Source: Vibrio thalassae
Lineage (GTDB): Bacteria > Pseudomonadota > Gammaproteobacteria > Enterobacterales > Vibrionaceae
Assembly (NCBI RefSeq): GCF_900089835.1
Contig: NZ_OANU01000047.1
Location: 1 to 54,429 of the forward strand
Reading direction: 5' to 3'
Length of the DNA stretch: 54,429 bases
Part shown: positions 1 to 7,658 of the stretch, piece after piece
Position numbering within the stretch: the first letter of the stretch is position 1
How the letters are laid out: the number at the start of each line of letters is the position of its first letter
Position numbers and translations under genes: made by a program
The notes under the pieces: generated by a model
What the model was told of the DNA's origin: nothing
Seen by the model: the letters and a program-made list of their open reading frames with translations, nothing else
Databases searched by the model: none

Positions 1-109
1 AAGTGCGAACGGTGTTTCTAGATACACCTAAATCACGCGCGATGCGGCGGATACTTTGTCCTTGCTGATGTAAAACGTGTATTTCCACTAGTTGCTCCTG
101 ATTGATCAT
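1..109 (-). CDS. istA: IS21-family transposase IstA, N-terminal part
   Basis: Only the first 36 codons are present and the rest lies beyond the left edge. The start MINQEQLVEIHVLHQQGQ, followed by an SIRRIARDLGVSRNTVRT-type helix-turn-helix, is the typical beginning of IstA, the DDE transposase that acts with the AAA+ helper IstB in replication-free transposition. The helix-turn-helix spans about residues 12-36. The ATG at 109 was chosen because it matches family N-termini. The reading frame stays open upstream (KWTKRRI), so a slightly earlier start is possible. Whether the rest of the gene is intact cannot be seen. Confidence 0.85.
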   Translation of the reverse strand, partial: MINQEQLVEIHVLHQQGQSIRRIARDLGVSRNTVRT

Positions 110-206
110 AATCCGCCGCTTTGTCCATTTTACGAACGGATAGTTTGCCTCAGGTGGGTCAATTTTAAATCGACGTTAGTGGGTCATTTTTACATCGGCG
201 CTGACA
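1..206 (-). mobile_element. IS21-family insertion sequence, one end only
   Basis: The element runs off the left edge of the window. Read on the minus strand it starts with TG at 206, as IS21-family ends do. It has two spaced copies of a roughly 18-base motif (GATGTAAAAATGACCCAC and GATTTAAAATTGACCCAC) of the kind that forms the multiple terminal transposase-binding repeats of this family. The istA start follows directly. The outer boundary is set from the TG end and the repeat register. The target duplication cannot be checked because the other end is outside the window. Confidence 0.85.
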
Positions 207-431
207 GTATAAATTACAAAGTTCAATAAAGCGCTTTTGTGTACATGGTTTTCCATTCTTAACAGCCTTAATTGATTCAACCATTGCCTTTTTGGTCAAA
301 TAACAGCTACTAATCAGCGCATGAAAATTTCGAGATCCAAGTTCATTTTTTATGCCTTTCAATGCCATTGAGTGGGCAATTTGTGCGTTTTTCTGAGTGA
401 GCTCTAGGCCAAGTGTTCTAAGTACTTTCAT
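207..431 (-). pseudogene. Small unknown gene truncated by the IS21 end
   Basis: The gene starts at ATG 431, with a weak GAG-type ribosome site about 9 bases upstream, and reads 75 codons before it meets the insertion element at 206. The last residues of the open frame (RRCKNDPLTSI) are encoded by the element's end, so the native C-terminus is lost or lies on the far side of the element. The remaining protein is basic, with one patch of small and aliphatic residues, and shows no motif I recognise. It lies downstream of the 217-residue gene in the same direction, separated from it by a perfect palindrome. No function is proposed. Confidence 0.55.
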
Positions 432-472
432 TGTGTCAATCTCTATAGGGGAGGTAAATTTAGGGTGTGTTA

Positions 473-504
473 ATTCAGTGTTCCATTTAAATGGAACACT
501 GAAT
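473..504. repeat. Perfect 32-bp palindrome without loop
   Basis: ATTCAGTGTTCCATTT is followed immediately by its exact reverse complement, centred between 488 and 489. It lies between the end of the 217-residue gene and the start of the truncated gene. There is no loop and no T-tract, so it does not look like an intrinsic terminator. A dimeric repressor operator or a recombination or transfer site is more likely. That assignment is inference. Confidence 0.8.
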
Positions 505-521
505 ATCGCGAAAGAATGAAA

Positions 522-1175
522 CTATCCGATTATTCTTACATCGAATCTCGGGTCGTTGTATCTATCCAACAATTCAGATGGCACTTTGAGTTGTAGCGTG
601 CTTCCCTTGGGAATATGGGTTGTACAGTTTGAGCCTGCTACTTTGGGAAGAATATAGCCCGTAAGTATCCAAACGCCTGGCATGGGTCTTGGGCCACTAG
701 AATAATTTATTGACTTGCAAAGTGGTTTACCAAGAAAGTGTACTTCTGTGCCTTTTTCATAGATATCTACAATCGCAGTAAGTTCTATTGTCACAGGTTG
801 GCTGTTGAAGATTACATCGAGCTCTTCGACGTCTTGTCTAAAACGGTAAGGAAAGATCCATGCTTGTTCCTCATCATCCCAAGTGCCACCGATATTTCTA
901 CAGAGCTGTACCAGAATGGAGTTATATTCAGATTTGAGGGATGTTGTCCCAATTTGTGGACATGATTTATTATCAGAACTAATTTTGAATTTTAGGTCAG
1001 TCCCATAGCTACGAGTCCTGACTGAGATGTCGTCGACTAATAGTGTTTGTTCTCCAATAGAGAGGTTCTCTGAAAATTCATCAATAAGCACTCTGCAATT
1101 ATCACCCTTTTTAGTTTGAGCAGCGTAGTACTTAAGATTCTTTTTCAAGATATTGAGAAACATTAACTTAGACAT
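522..1175 (-). CDS. Hypothetical protein, 217 aa
   Basis: This is a complete minus-strand gene with ATG at 1175 and AGGA about 10 bases upstream. The protein begins with a lysine-rich helix and has no signal peptide or membrane segment. A central segment around GGTWDDEEQAWIFP resembles the short GG-x-W-(x)-W-F fold pieces seen in some DNA-metabolism and mobile-element proteins, a weak and unproven likeness. The C-terminal half is rich in beta-type, hydrophobic and proline-containing segments, which suggests an OB-like or beta-barrel module. It lies inside the AT-rich accessory region. I do not recognise the family. Confidence 0.6.
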   Translation of the reverse strand: MSKLMFLNILKKNLKYYAAQTKKGDNCRVLIDEFSENLSIGEQTLLVDDISVRTRSYGTDLKFKISSDNKSCPQIGTTSLKSEYNSILVQLCRNIGGTWDDEEQAWIFPYRFRQDVEELDVIFNSQPVTIELTAIVDIYEKGTEVHFLGKPLCKSINYSSGPRPMPGVWILTGYILPKVAGSNCTTHIPKGSTLQLKVPSELLDRYNDPRFDVRIIG

Positions 1176-1915
1176 AAACGTTTATCCTATTGATAGTAAA
1201 TAAATTTCATCATTTCTCCCTTTCTTTCTATTAAGTCACCAACTGATACCCCATCAAGTTGATGTCGATTGTCATTGCAAGCCTTCATATGGAGGTAAAG
1301 GCAGTCTCCCCCGAGACATAAATTGAAATCTACCAGCCGAAACTAGTAGAACTCATACTGTTATTATAGCTACTCAGAACAAAAAAACAAGGAAAACTTC
1401 TTATTTTTCAATTGTATACCAATTTCATCTTATAACATAATAAGAACAAGCACAGATATATTCAGCAGCTCTAATTGCGGACTTTAGACTATTGTTCATA
1501 CTATTTGGTAGCATAGCTACGTGCCGACTTATCTAACTAAACTGGTTACTTTCTTGTCGCTCAGCGACAAGGGCAACAACAAAATTTAGTTTAGACCAGC
1601 TCGTTTCCTCGCTGAAGATAACCAGCATTTAAAAATTGAATAATGAATAACCAAACTCTCTACTTCAACCTCGAAGGAACTTGAATACCGAGTGTATGCA
1701 ACCAATATTTTAACTCTCAATATATAAATCGAACACTCTTTTTTAATTTTTACAATAACATTCCTCAAAACTCACAGAAAATGAATTTATAGCCAAATAT
1801 AAATCTTAACTGTGATAACAAATTAATTTCGAAAAATAATAATTAGTCTCTGTGGTAAACAATAAGATATTAATGCTAAGAACTACGCAACTCCCATGAA
1901 GGATGATACGATTCT
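1176..1915. other. AT-rich stretch without convincing genes
   Basis: I see no supported gene in these 740 bases on either strand. Short open frames occur, but they lack ribosome sites and protein-like composition. A hairpin with an 8-bp stem and a 3-base loop lies at 1553-1571 (CTTGTCGC-TCA-GCGACAAG). It has no following T-run and could be a decayed terminator or a recombination relic. The AT bias and lack of coding sequence fit degraded mobile DNA. Confidence 0.5.
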
Positions 1916-2176
1916 CTATATGCCAGTTTTAATAAAAGTGAGTGCTGCAAATCTGCCATATGGCAGGATAAAAAGAAAAAAGAAAAGATCTTTCAAATTT
2001 CTTCTCGCATGCTTGACGAAATCAACGTCCAAACCGTGGCACTGATAAAAACCGTCTGACCATTCATTATTGTAAGACAAATAAGGTTCGCAAACACTAA
2101 ATGTTCGCATGAACTCAAACAGAAGATCGACTTGCCAATAAGACATAGCAACACCAATAAAAATTATTAAAATCAT
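1916..2176 (-). CDS. Small membrane protein, about 86 aa, unknown
   Basis: An ATG at 2188 opens the frame, but ATG 2176 is the better start. The bases before it contain GGAG at proper spacing, and nothing resembling a ribosome site precedes 2188. From 2176 the protein starts MILIIFIGVAMSYW, a hydrophobic segment that could be a membrane anchor or an uncleaved signal. A second phenylalanine-rich hydrophobic run lies near residues 65-72. It begins 36 bases after the metalloprotease gene stop on the same strand and may be co-transcribed with it. Function is unknown. Confidence 0.45.
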   Translation of the reverse strand: MILIIFIGVAMSYWQVDLLFEFMRTFSVCEPYLSYNNEWSDGFYQCHGLDVDFVKHARRNLKDLFFFLFILPYGRFAALTFIKTGI

Positions 2177-2211
2177 AGCTAACTCCATTTGAATTAAGGA
2201 AATTTTGTGTG

Positions 2212-3483
2212 CTATTTATTTTGATTTGGGTAATCGACACGATAATAATCAATATCCAGAGGCGATGCATACACATTAAAGCTGTTGATGAAGGCTTCTC
2301 GCTTGCTGAAATCATCTTCAATCATGGAGCTCATGTCGTCACGAATATCGTAAAGAATATCGTATTGAGCCGAAGCACCAAACTTGGTGGCAAACCAGTT
2401 ATAGGCTTGACCATAATGCTCGTATTCATGCTCGGGAAAGCCTGGGTAATAGCTCGGTACATCAGAGAAGGTTTCTACGTTCAACGTTGGCGTTGAGTGC
2501 TGACTGCTTCCCACGCTCATGCCAGACAATTTCACGGCTTGACCTTCGCTGTACCAGCGCTCCAGTGCAATATCGCCCGTTGTTGGATTGGTGATCACCA
2601 CTTGCAGATGGTGAATGACCTCATGCGTCGCGATTTGAATGTCATCAGAGCGTTGAGTGGCTGATTTCGCGGTAACTTCAAAGCCGTACCGAGTGCCAGC
2701 ACCCCATTCTGAATTGCTGCGCGTGTGATCCAATCGCACCACCATTGGCGTAATGCCGTAAGGCGCTGGAACAGAGCGATCTTCGCCATTACTTAAGTAA
2801 GCAGCCACCAAATCATCATAAAGCTCGACTTCTTTTGCGCCAGGTAGAATCGCTAAAGCCACGGCTAATTCACGCTGATATTCTGCTTGTTCAAAAGCGG
2901 AATAATGCGCTTGCAGACCGGCCCAAGTCGGCACGGCAACGGACCCGTGTACATAAGATACGTTGCTGCCATCAAGAATCCCATTAAGGATCGGCGCATA
3001 ATCATCCGTATAATCCGATGAGCTGAAATCACCCATGTCGCGGATCATAAAATCAATTTCACTCGCTGCGCCCTCCGACAAGCCAGATTTCAACGCAAGA
3101 TATTCGCTGTAAGTGACTTGCATCGCAGTTAATGCGCGAGATAGGGCAACATTGCCCAAAGTAGCCGCCCATTTGAAATCGTCTTCAGGCAAATGGTCGG
3201 GACCGATGACAATGATCCGACCGTTATCAGAGGTGTAGTATCGGTCTGAGCTGGCGGCATTAATGCCGCTGCCCATGATTTCAGAATCATTCATTAAATG
3301 CTGGGAAATACTTTCACTTGGGGTAAGCGCAGCACTTTGCTCTGAGACTAAAATGTAGGAACTTGTACTAATGCTAGTAGAGCCAAGTGAATCACCGCCA
3401 CCTCCGCTATCACCGCCACCACAGCCAATTAATGAAAGAATTAAAGATGCAACTATCCCTACGCTACATATAAATTTGCGCAT
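2212..3483 (-). CDS. Putative zinc-metalloprotease lipoprotein
   Basis: The start is ATG 3483, which has AGGAG upstream. An in-frame upstream extension to 3543 overlaps the neighbouring gene and would bury the signal. The protein begins MRKFICSVGIVASLILSLIGC, a lipoprotein signal with an LIGC lipobox, followed by a glycine/serine linker. An HExxH motif (HEVIHH, about residues 287-292) and a downstream SEG glutamate at about residue 313 have the layout of a gluzincin zinc peptidase. An E-H-E-Y-E-H-Y segment lies near residue 353. The protein should sit at the cell envelope. Its substrate is unknown. It reads in the same direction as the ADP-ribosylglycohydrolase gene and starts 31 bases after that gene's stop. 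Confidence 0.65.
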   Translation of the reverse strand: MRKFICSVGIVASLILSLIGCGGGDSGGGGDSLGSTSISTSSYILVSEQSAALTPSESISQHLMNDSEIMGSGINAASSDRYYTSDNGRIIVIGPDHLPEDDFKWAATLGNVALSRALTAMQVTYSEYLALKSGLSEGAASEIDFMIRDMGDFSSSDYTDDYAPILNGILDGSNVSYVHGSVAVPTWAGLQAHYSAFEQAEYQRELAVALAILPGAKEVELYDDLVAAYLSNGEDRSVPAPYGITPMVVRLDHTRSNSEWGAGTRYGFEVTAKSATQRSDDIQIATHEVIHHLQVVITNPTTGDIALERWYSEGQAVKLSGMSVGSSQHSTPTLNVETFSDVPSYYPGFPEHEYEHYGQAYNWFATKFGASAQYDILYDIRDDMSSMIEDDFSKREAFINSFNVYASPLDIDYYRVDYPNQNK

Positions 3484-3514
3484 ATTTGTGCTCCTAATTG
3501 TGATTAATTTGATA

Positions 3515-4333
3515 TCAAAATGGCAACGACTTACTGTCGTCAAATCTCATTTCAAACTGCTCGACTACTTGCAAAATAGGCTGTGCTTTTCGCCATAAAA
3601 TTTGCTTGCTCATGTGCTCCCATCGCGGATTTGGCGCAAACTGCTGACTTTTTATCAGTCCAGACATGCATGCCAACGTGTCAGTGTCTCCGCCGACGTA
3701 CTGACAAAGTCTTATCGAAGTTTCAACACTGCGTGCTTGAAAAAGCGCAATAAAAATGGCCAAAGGAACAGTGTTTGTTGCACTGCAATCAACGCCAAGT
3801 GTTTCGCGTCTAATTTTATTTAAATCATGCGAATGATTAGCATCAACGTAGTAATTCCAGCGCTGATAAAGCTCTTCAATGATCTCTTGTTCAGAAATAC
3901 GCTTACGCATTGCCCAAATCATCCAAGCCATTGCCTGAGCTCCGTCGATTGCTTCTTGATGTGAGTGCGTGGCTTCTGCTGATTTCTTAGCGAGGCTTAC
4001 CACCTCTTCTTCATTATCAAGATAACCGAGCACTCCCGCTCTCGCAGCCGGGCCATTCGTATAGCTACTGACACTTGGTTCACCGCTTATCAACCAATGC
4101 GAAAAGCTAGAGCCAAACTTGCAATCGTTAAAAGCATTAGCATACATTCTGTAGTACATTGCGAAGTCGTCGCTATCGTCAAGCATTGCATGTGCTGTAG
4201 CAGTCAATAAAACAGAGTCATCTGTCGGATGAGCCTTGTGGCAAAACATCTTCGCTTCGGTTAAGTTATAAGTTCGTAGGTGCGCTCCCTCAAGCAGCGA
4301 TCCGGCAATATCTCCAATGATTCCACCAATCAA
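3515..4333 (-). CDS. ADP-ribosylglycohydrolase (DraG/ARH family)
   Basis: This 272-residue protein has the three family landmarks that bind the binuclear Mg2+ site: GDIAGS at residues 7-12, TDDS at 37-40 and GGDTDT at 214-219. The family removes ADP-ribose from modified arginine or other residues, or from nucleic acids. The start appears to be TTG at 4333. An AGGGG site lies 8-9 bases upstream, the frame is closed by a stop just before it, and family proteins begin at this point. It is the last gene of a tight minus-strand cluster, 11 bases after the 150-residue gene. In such a setting the likely role is reversal of a modification made by a toxin or an effector. No transferase is recognisable nearby. 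Confidence 0.85.
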   Translation of the reverse strand: MIGGIIGDIAGSLLEGAHLRTYNLTEAKMFCHKAHPTDDSVLLTATAHAMLDDSDDFAMYYRMYANAFNDCKFGSSFSHWLISGEPSVSSYTNGPAARAGVLGYLDNEEEVVSLAKKSAEATHSHQEAIDGAQAMAWMIWAMRKRISEQEIIEELYQRWNYYVDANHSHDLNKIRRETLGVDCSATNTVPLAIFIALFQARSVETSIRLCQYVGGDTDTLACMSGLIKSQQFAPNPRWEHMSKQILWRKAQPILQVVEQFEMRFDDSKSLPF

Positions 4334-4344
4334 TAATCATCCCC

Positions 4345-4797
4345 TTATTTATTTTCGACGATTTCAGCGCTCACATACACACGAAATTCGATGTCCGAAT
4401 AATCTCGAGCAGGCAGTCTGTACATATTGATTAATCGCTTATTTCTGTAAGCTTGAATATGCCAAAAGAGAACATACTGGCAGTACGGAAGCCAACCAAC
4501 TTGGTATACGTCGTGCTCATACTCTGGTTTGCGACAATCAACCAATACGCCCAACATTTCTCTCACATCGCGCTCATTATAAAGAGCTTTGAACCTAAGA
4601 AAATTACACGTGCGAAAGCGCACTTTAGCACCACCCAGAGCTTTAAGGTTCTCGCCATCCTGGTTGAGCGCTAAAGACTGAAGCACTGCTCGATTAATGT
4701 CGCGATATGTTTCTGCTATCAAAAACTTTGTTTCCATGTCTGTCAGATTACGGATATCCAACTGAAGTCTTTCTGCTGCTTGTTCTACGAACATCAT
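4345..4797 (-). CDS. Hypothetical protein, 150 aa, in ADP-ribosylglycohydrolase cluster
   Basis: The ATG at 4797 overlaps the stop of the preceding gene by four bases (ATGA), so the two are translationally coupled. The protein is helical at its N-terminus (MMFVEQAAERLQLDIRNL). A tryptophan/tyrosine-rich central segment (VGWLPYCQYVLFWHIQAY, about residues 98-115) is followed by basic and mixed beta segments. I see no ADP-ribosyltransferase signature such as an H-Y-E or R-S-E set. The family is unknown to me. The coupling upstream and the 11-base gap downstream place it in a three-gene unit with the hydrolase. Confidence 0.6.
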   Translation of the reverse strand: MMFVEQAAERLQLDIRNLTDMETKFLIAETYRDINRAVLQSLALNQDGENLKALGGAKVRFRTCNFLRFKALYNERDVREMLGVLVDCRKPEYEHDVYQVGWLPYCQYVLFWHIQAYRNKRLINMYRLPARDYSDIEFRVYVSAEIVENK

Positions 4798-5297
4798 TTC
4801 ACCAACTCGTCGAATTCTTCGAGATCGTTCAAATCAATGCTGTCCAAGTCCCCCCAGTCGACGGTTGGTTCGATTATCGAAACTGGCAACCCATCAGGCG
4901 GCAAATTGGGAAGCTGATTATCACTCGCTTGCAAAAGCGTATCGATGATACCGAATTCCTCGTCTTCTGATTGAGTACAGATATAAACGACAAAGGTATC
5001 TAACTCAGCACTCATACTGGTTTGATAAGCGCACATGTAAAACTGCACAGCTTCATCAGTGGCTTGAAATTTGAAAAAGCTACGAAGATCATCTGCAACT
5101 GGTGCATAAGGAAGCACTCTCAAAAACCTATCTAAGCTCATGCAACCATATTTCTTTATGAATTGATCGACCTCAGGAGACAACTTGATAACGAGCGATT
5201 CCATTTGTTCAAGAGTATCCAGCATGCCCGGTTGTGTAGTTGCTATCTCAATCAATCGCTCGAACTTCTTGCGATCAAAATTTGGTTTAGTTGCCAT
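4794..5297 (-). CDS. Hypothetical acidic protein, 167 aa, first gene of the cluster
   Basis: ATG 5297 is preceded by AGGAG with an 8-base spacing, a strong site fitting the first gene of an operon. The protein is soluble with no signal peptide. Residues 1-65 are helical and charged, the middle has aromatic and cysteine residues (FYMCAYQTS and VVYICTQS), and the C-terminus is strongly acidic (DWGDLDSIDLNDLEEFDELV), like an inhibitor or protein-interaction tail. It is unrecognised. Its position ahead of the 150-residue protein and the ADP-ribosylglycohydrolase, with a 4-base overlap, argues for shared function. Confidence 0.6.
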   Translation of the reverse strand: MATKPNFDRKKFERLIEIATTQPGMLDTLEQMESLVIKLSPEVDQFIKKYGCMSLDRFLRVLPYAPVADDLRSFFKFQATDEAVQFYMCAYQTSMSAELDTFVVYICTQSEDEEFGIIDTLLQASDNQLPNLPPDGLPVSIIEPTVDWGDLDSIDLNDLEEFDELVK

Positions 5298-5381
5298 AGT
5301 TCAAACTCCTGTTGTGAGGATGTAAAGTGCCCTACGCTTTAAGCGCATAACGTTTGGTTTTGCAGATTGAACTATTAAAAA

Positions 5382-5519
5382 CTAAGAATATGACTTACTG
5401 CTGAACAGTGCTGTCTCAAGCAAACTTGCTGTTTGCGATGATTTGAAAAAGGCGTAATCTACAATGAGAATGACGATGATAAGCAAAGCAATGTATCGAA
5501 AAGAAATAAATCTAAGCAT
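5382..5519 (-). CDS. Single-pass small membrane protein, 45 aa
   Basis: ATG 5519 has AGGGG 7 bases upstream, a better start than the in-frame ATG at 5576. The product starts with a short basic segment (MLRFISFR), then has one hydrophobic helix (YIALLIIVILIVDYAFF), and ends in a short serine-rich tail. This is a typical small inner-membrane protein layout. It lies between the recombinase gene and the ADP-ribosylglycohydrolase cluster on the same strand. No family is recognised. The length and AT-rich setting leave room for a chance open frame. Confidence 0.4.
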   Translation of the reverse strand: MLRFISFRYIALLIIVILIVDYAFFKSSQTASLLETALFSSKSYS

Positions 5520-5809
5520 TGATATACCCCTCGCTGAGTGGAGAGGTAATTTATCATAAATATTTGTTGACGTCAAGCTGTTTTTGTGAATAGCCCGCTG
5601 CGCGGGATGGAACCAGTTGTTTTTTCTTCAGTTTTGAGTTTCGATTTCTAGCCTTGCTAGTAGAAATAAATTATGCGCCAATCGAAAACAAGACCTTCAG
5701 GCAGATGTTTGGTGGGGGCTTTACTACATTAGCAAAATTCGGATTAGCTTATGTATATGTGTTGGCCCACATTTTTCGACCAACACAATATAATTACCTG
5801 AAATTAAAA

Positions 5810-7594
5810 CTAAAGTCTCAACTTCTTTTTCAGAGTTCGCCACTTCTCTGGTTCTTTCTTAAACTCTTGCCTGATTTCAAATAGATACTTAATATCAGAT
5901 AAATATTCCGGTTCTGTTGGTGCTTTTACAGCGCTAACTTGCTTGAGTAAATCCCTTTGAGTAAGTGCATATGTCAATGAAAGCGGCCTTTCAATTTGAA
6001 CTTCAATATCATCTTCCTTAGTGTAATAGTCCGTCAAGATCTTTTCATGAGACAAGTCCCAACTCAATTTGTCATAAGGAAAAAACAATAGCCCTAGTTT
6101 TTGCGTCCGAAACTTCACAGCTGTAGCAGAGCCTTTTGTGTCTGGATCTTGAACAACTACATATTCAATAAACTTAGATACATACTCGTGGTATTTCTGC
6201 CTTCCCTCTACGGTTGATAAATCCAAGTCTTTGACTGCATTATAGTCGTAGTTTGATGAAACTTTAGTCAGCTCATCTCGTTTATCATACAAAACATCGA
6301 GTGTATTGTTCGCTTTGTCCATTTTAGAGCGAAGCAATTTGATTGTTTCAATATGCTCTGCCAATTCTATCTCACTAGATAGATCTAAAAGGTATTGTTG
6401 CTTGGATTTGATATCACCATCAATAGTCGAAATCTCTGCCTCAAGCTTTTTGTAAGAACTATCCATCAATCGGCTATAATCTAAGCCCACCAAGCTCTGA
6501 ACAAGGTGCTTCTCTATTGGGGCGTATCTAGTGAATTTTTGCGTACAACCTTGATTATCAAGTCTTGAACGACAGCGAAGTTTAGGGTGACCGCGTGACG
6601 GCTTTGAGTAACTTAAAATGTTTCCACAGCTGGGGCACCTTAGTAGACCACGAAATAAATTTGGAAAAGAACTGCCAACTCTTCCTTTGACGGAGGTTGG
6701 GAATGTACTCTGTAAAGCTAGAAATTTCGGGTTGTCGATGACGCGAGGATAGTAGTTTTCAATAGGAGCACCTACGGGTACTTTCTTCGTCTTACCATCA
6801 ACTTCCTTATGCTCTACACGCTGGAACTCGCCTTTAAGTTGTATCATTTTTAGATACTTATTAACCACTTCAGTACGCCAAGACTTTCCACTAAAGCTGG
6901 AAATATTATTCTCATTCAGATATTTGGTAATCCTATGACAACCATAACCTTCCAACTTCATATCAATCATCTTTGTAAGCACTTCAACATGCTCAGGAAT
7001 TAGCTCAAAGTGTGTTTTGCACGATGAAAGCCTCATCCACGCGGGACAAACAGAGGTACGTTTCTCACCTCCTTCCGCTTCGTCACGGCGTTTTTTGTCA
7101 AACGTTGCTTTGATGCGCTGAGATTTCTGTTCACTCTCCATGTGAGCTAAGTGAAATGCAGCGGTCAGGAGAAGGTCGACGCCCATATCAAGCTGCTCAT
7201 CGTGAGGGATTATGAGGGAAAACTTAGTAATAGCCACATCAACTTTGTACCGTTTCAACTTTGCAAAAAGTTGGCGGCTGTGATCGGCTGGTAAACGGCT
7301 CAGCCTGTCCACTGCCTCCACAATCAACAATGACTTTTCTTTAATTTCTCCTTGCTTAGCAGCTTCTAAGAAAGCCCCAAGTCCGCCATTTTGACTAGTG
7401 TTCTTCCCGTAATATGCAGACAAACCCGCATCTACAATTTCATCGACTAGTTGATAGCGGTATTCTGTATTAACCTTATTCTCAGTCTCAATGAACTTTT
7501 CAGCACGTTCAATTTGCCTTTTTAAACCTTCCCCTTCTTTTGCTTGGCTCTCTTTACTAACGCGCGAATATATATAAGCATCTCTGACTTCCAT
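5810..7594 (-). CDS. Large serine recombinase
   Basis: ATG 7594 was chosen over 7618 because AGGAG lies 6 bases before it and the protein then begins MEVRDAYIYSRVSKESQ, as serine recombinases do (Arg11, Ser13 nucleophile). The resolvase domain (about 1-150) contains EAVDRLSRLPAD. A recombinase domain (about 160-300) follows, then a zinc ribbon (CPSCG at about residue 320, later C-x-S-R and GC) and a coiled coil around 390-450. At 594 residues it matches the large phage or island integrases that catalyse unidirectional attP x attB integration. It reads away from ackA and starts 65 bases beyond the ackA stop, so the attachment site is probably at the ackA end. Confidence 0.92.
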   Translation of the reverse strand: MEVRDAYIYSRVSKESQAKEGEGLKRQIERAEKFIETENKVNTEYRYQLVDEIVDAGLSAYYGKNTSQNGGLGAFLEAAKQGEIKEKSLLIVEAVDRLSRLPADHSRQLFAKLKRYKVDVAITKFSLIIPHDEQLDMGVDLLLTAAFHLAHMESEQKSQRIKATFDKKRRDEAEGGEKRTSVCPAWMRLSSCKTHFELIPEHVEVLTKMIDMKLEGYGCHRITKYLNENNISSFSGKSWRTEVVNKYLKMIQLKGEFQRVEHKEVDGKTKKVPVGAPIENYYPRVIDNPKFLALQSTFPTSVKGRVGSSFPNLFRGLLRCPSCGNILSYSKPSRGHPKLRCRSRLDNQGCTQKFTRYAPIEKHLVQSLVGLDYSRLMDSSYKKLEAEISTIDGDIKSKQQYLLDLSSEIELAEHIETIKLLRSKMDKANNTLDVLYDKRDELTKVSSNYDYNAVKDLDLSTVEGRQKYHEYVSKFIEYVVVQDPDTKGSATAVKFRTQKLGLLFFPYDKLSWDLSHEKILTDYYTKEDDIEVQIERPLSLTYALTQRDLLKQVSAVKAPTEPEYLSDIKYLFEIRQEFKKEPEKWRTLKKKLRL

Positions 7595-7606
7595 GTCATC
7601 TCCTAT

Positions 7607-7633
7607 AAAAAAAGCCACTGTTTCCAGTGGCTT
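7607..7633 (-). terminator. Intrinsic terminator of ackA
   Basis: On the minus strand a 9-bp stem (AAGCCACTG/CAGTGGCTT) with a 4-base loop is followed by a run of seven T. It lies 26 bases after the ackA stop and ends 12 bases before the serine recombinase start codon. The recombinase therefore has almost no promoter space of its own here. Confidence 0.85.
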
Positions 7634-7658
7634 AGTATATCAAATTTAGTAGCTATGA

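Noticed and set aside
1586..1768. Possible 60-residue minus-strand protein
   Set aside because: No ribosome site, low-complexity AT-rich coding, no conserved features.
5327..5380. Possible integron attC-like site (GTTTGG near 5351)
   Set aside because: No paired core site or imperfect inverted repeat of attC form could be assembled.
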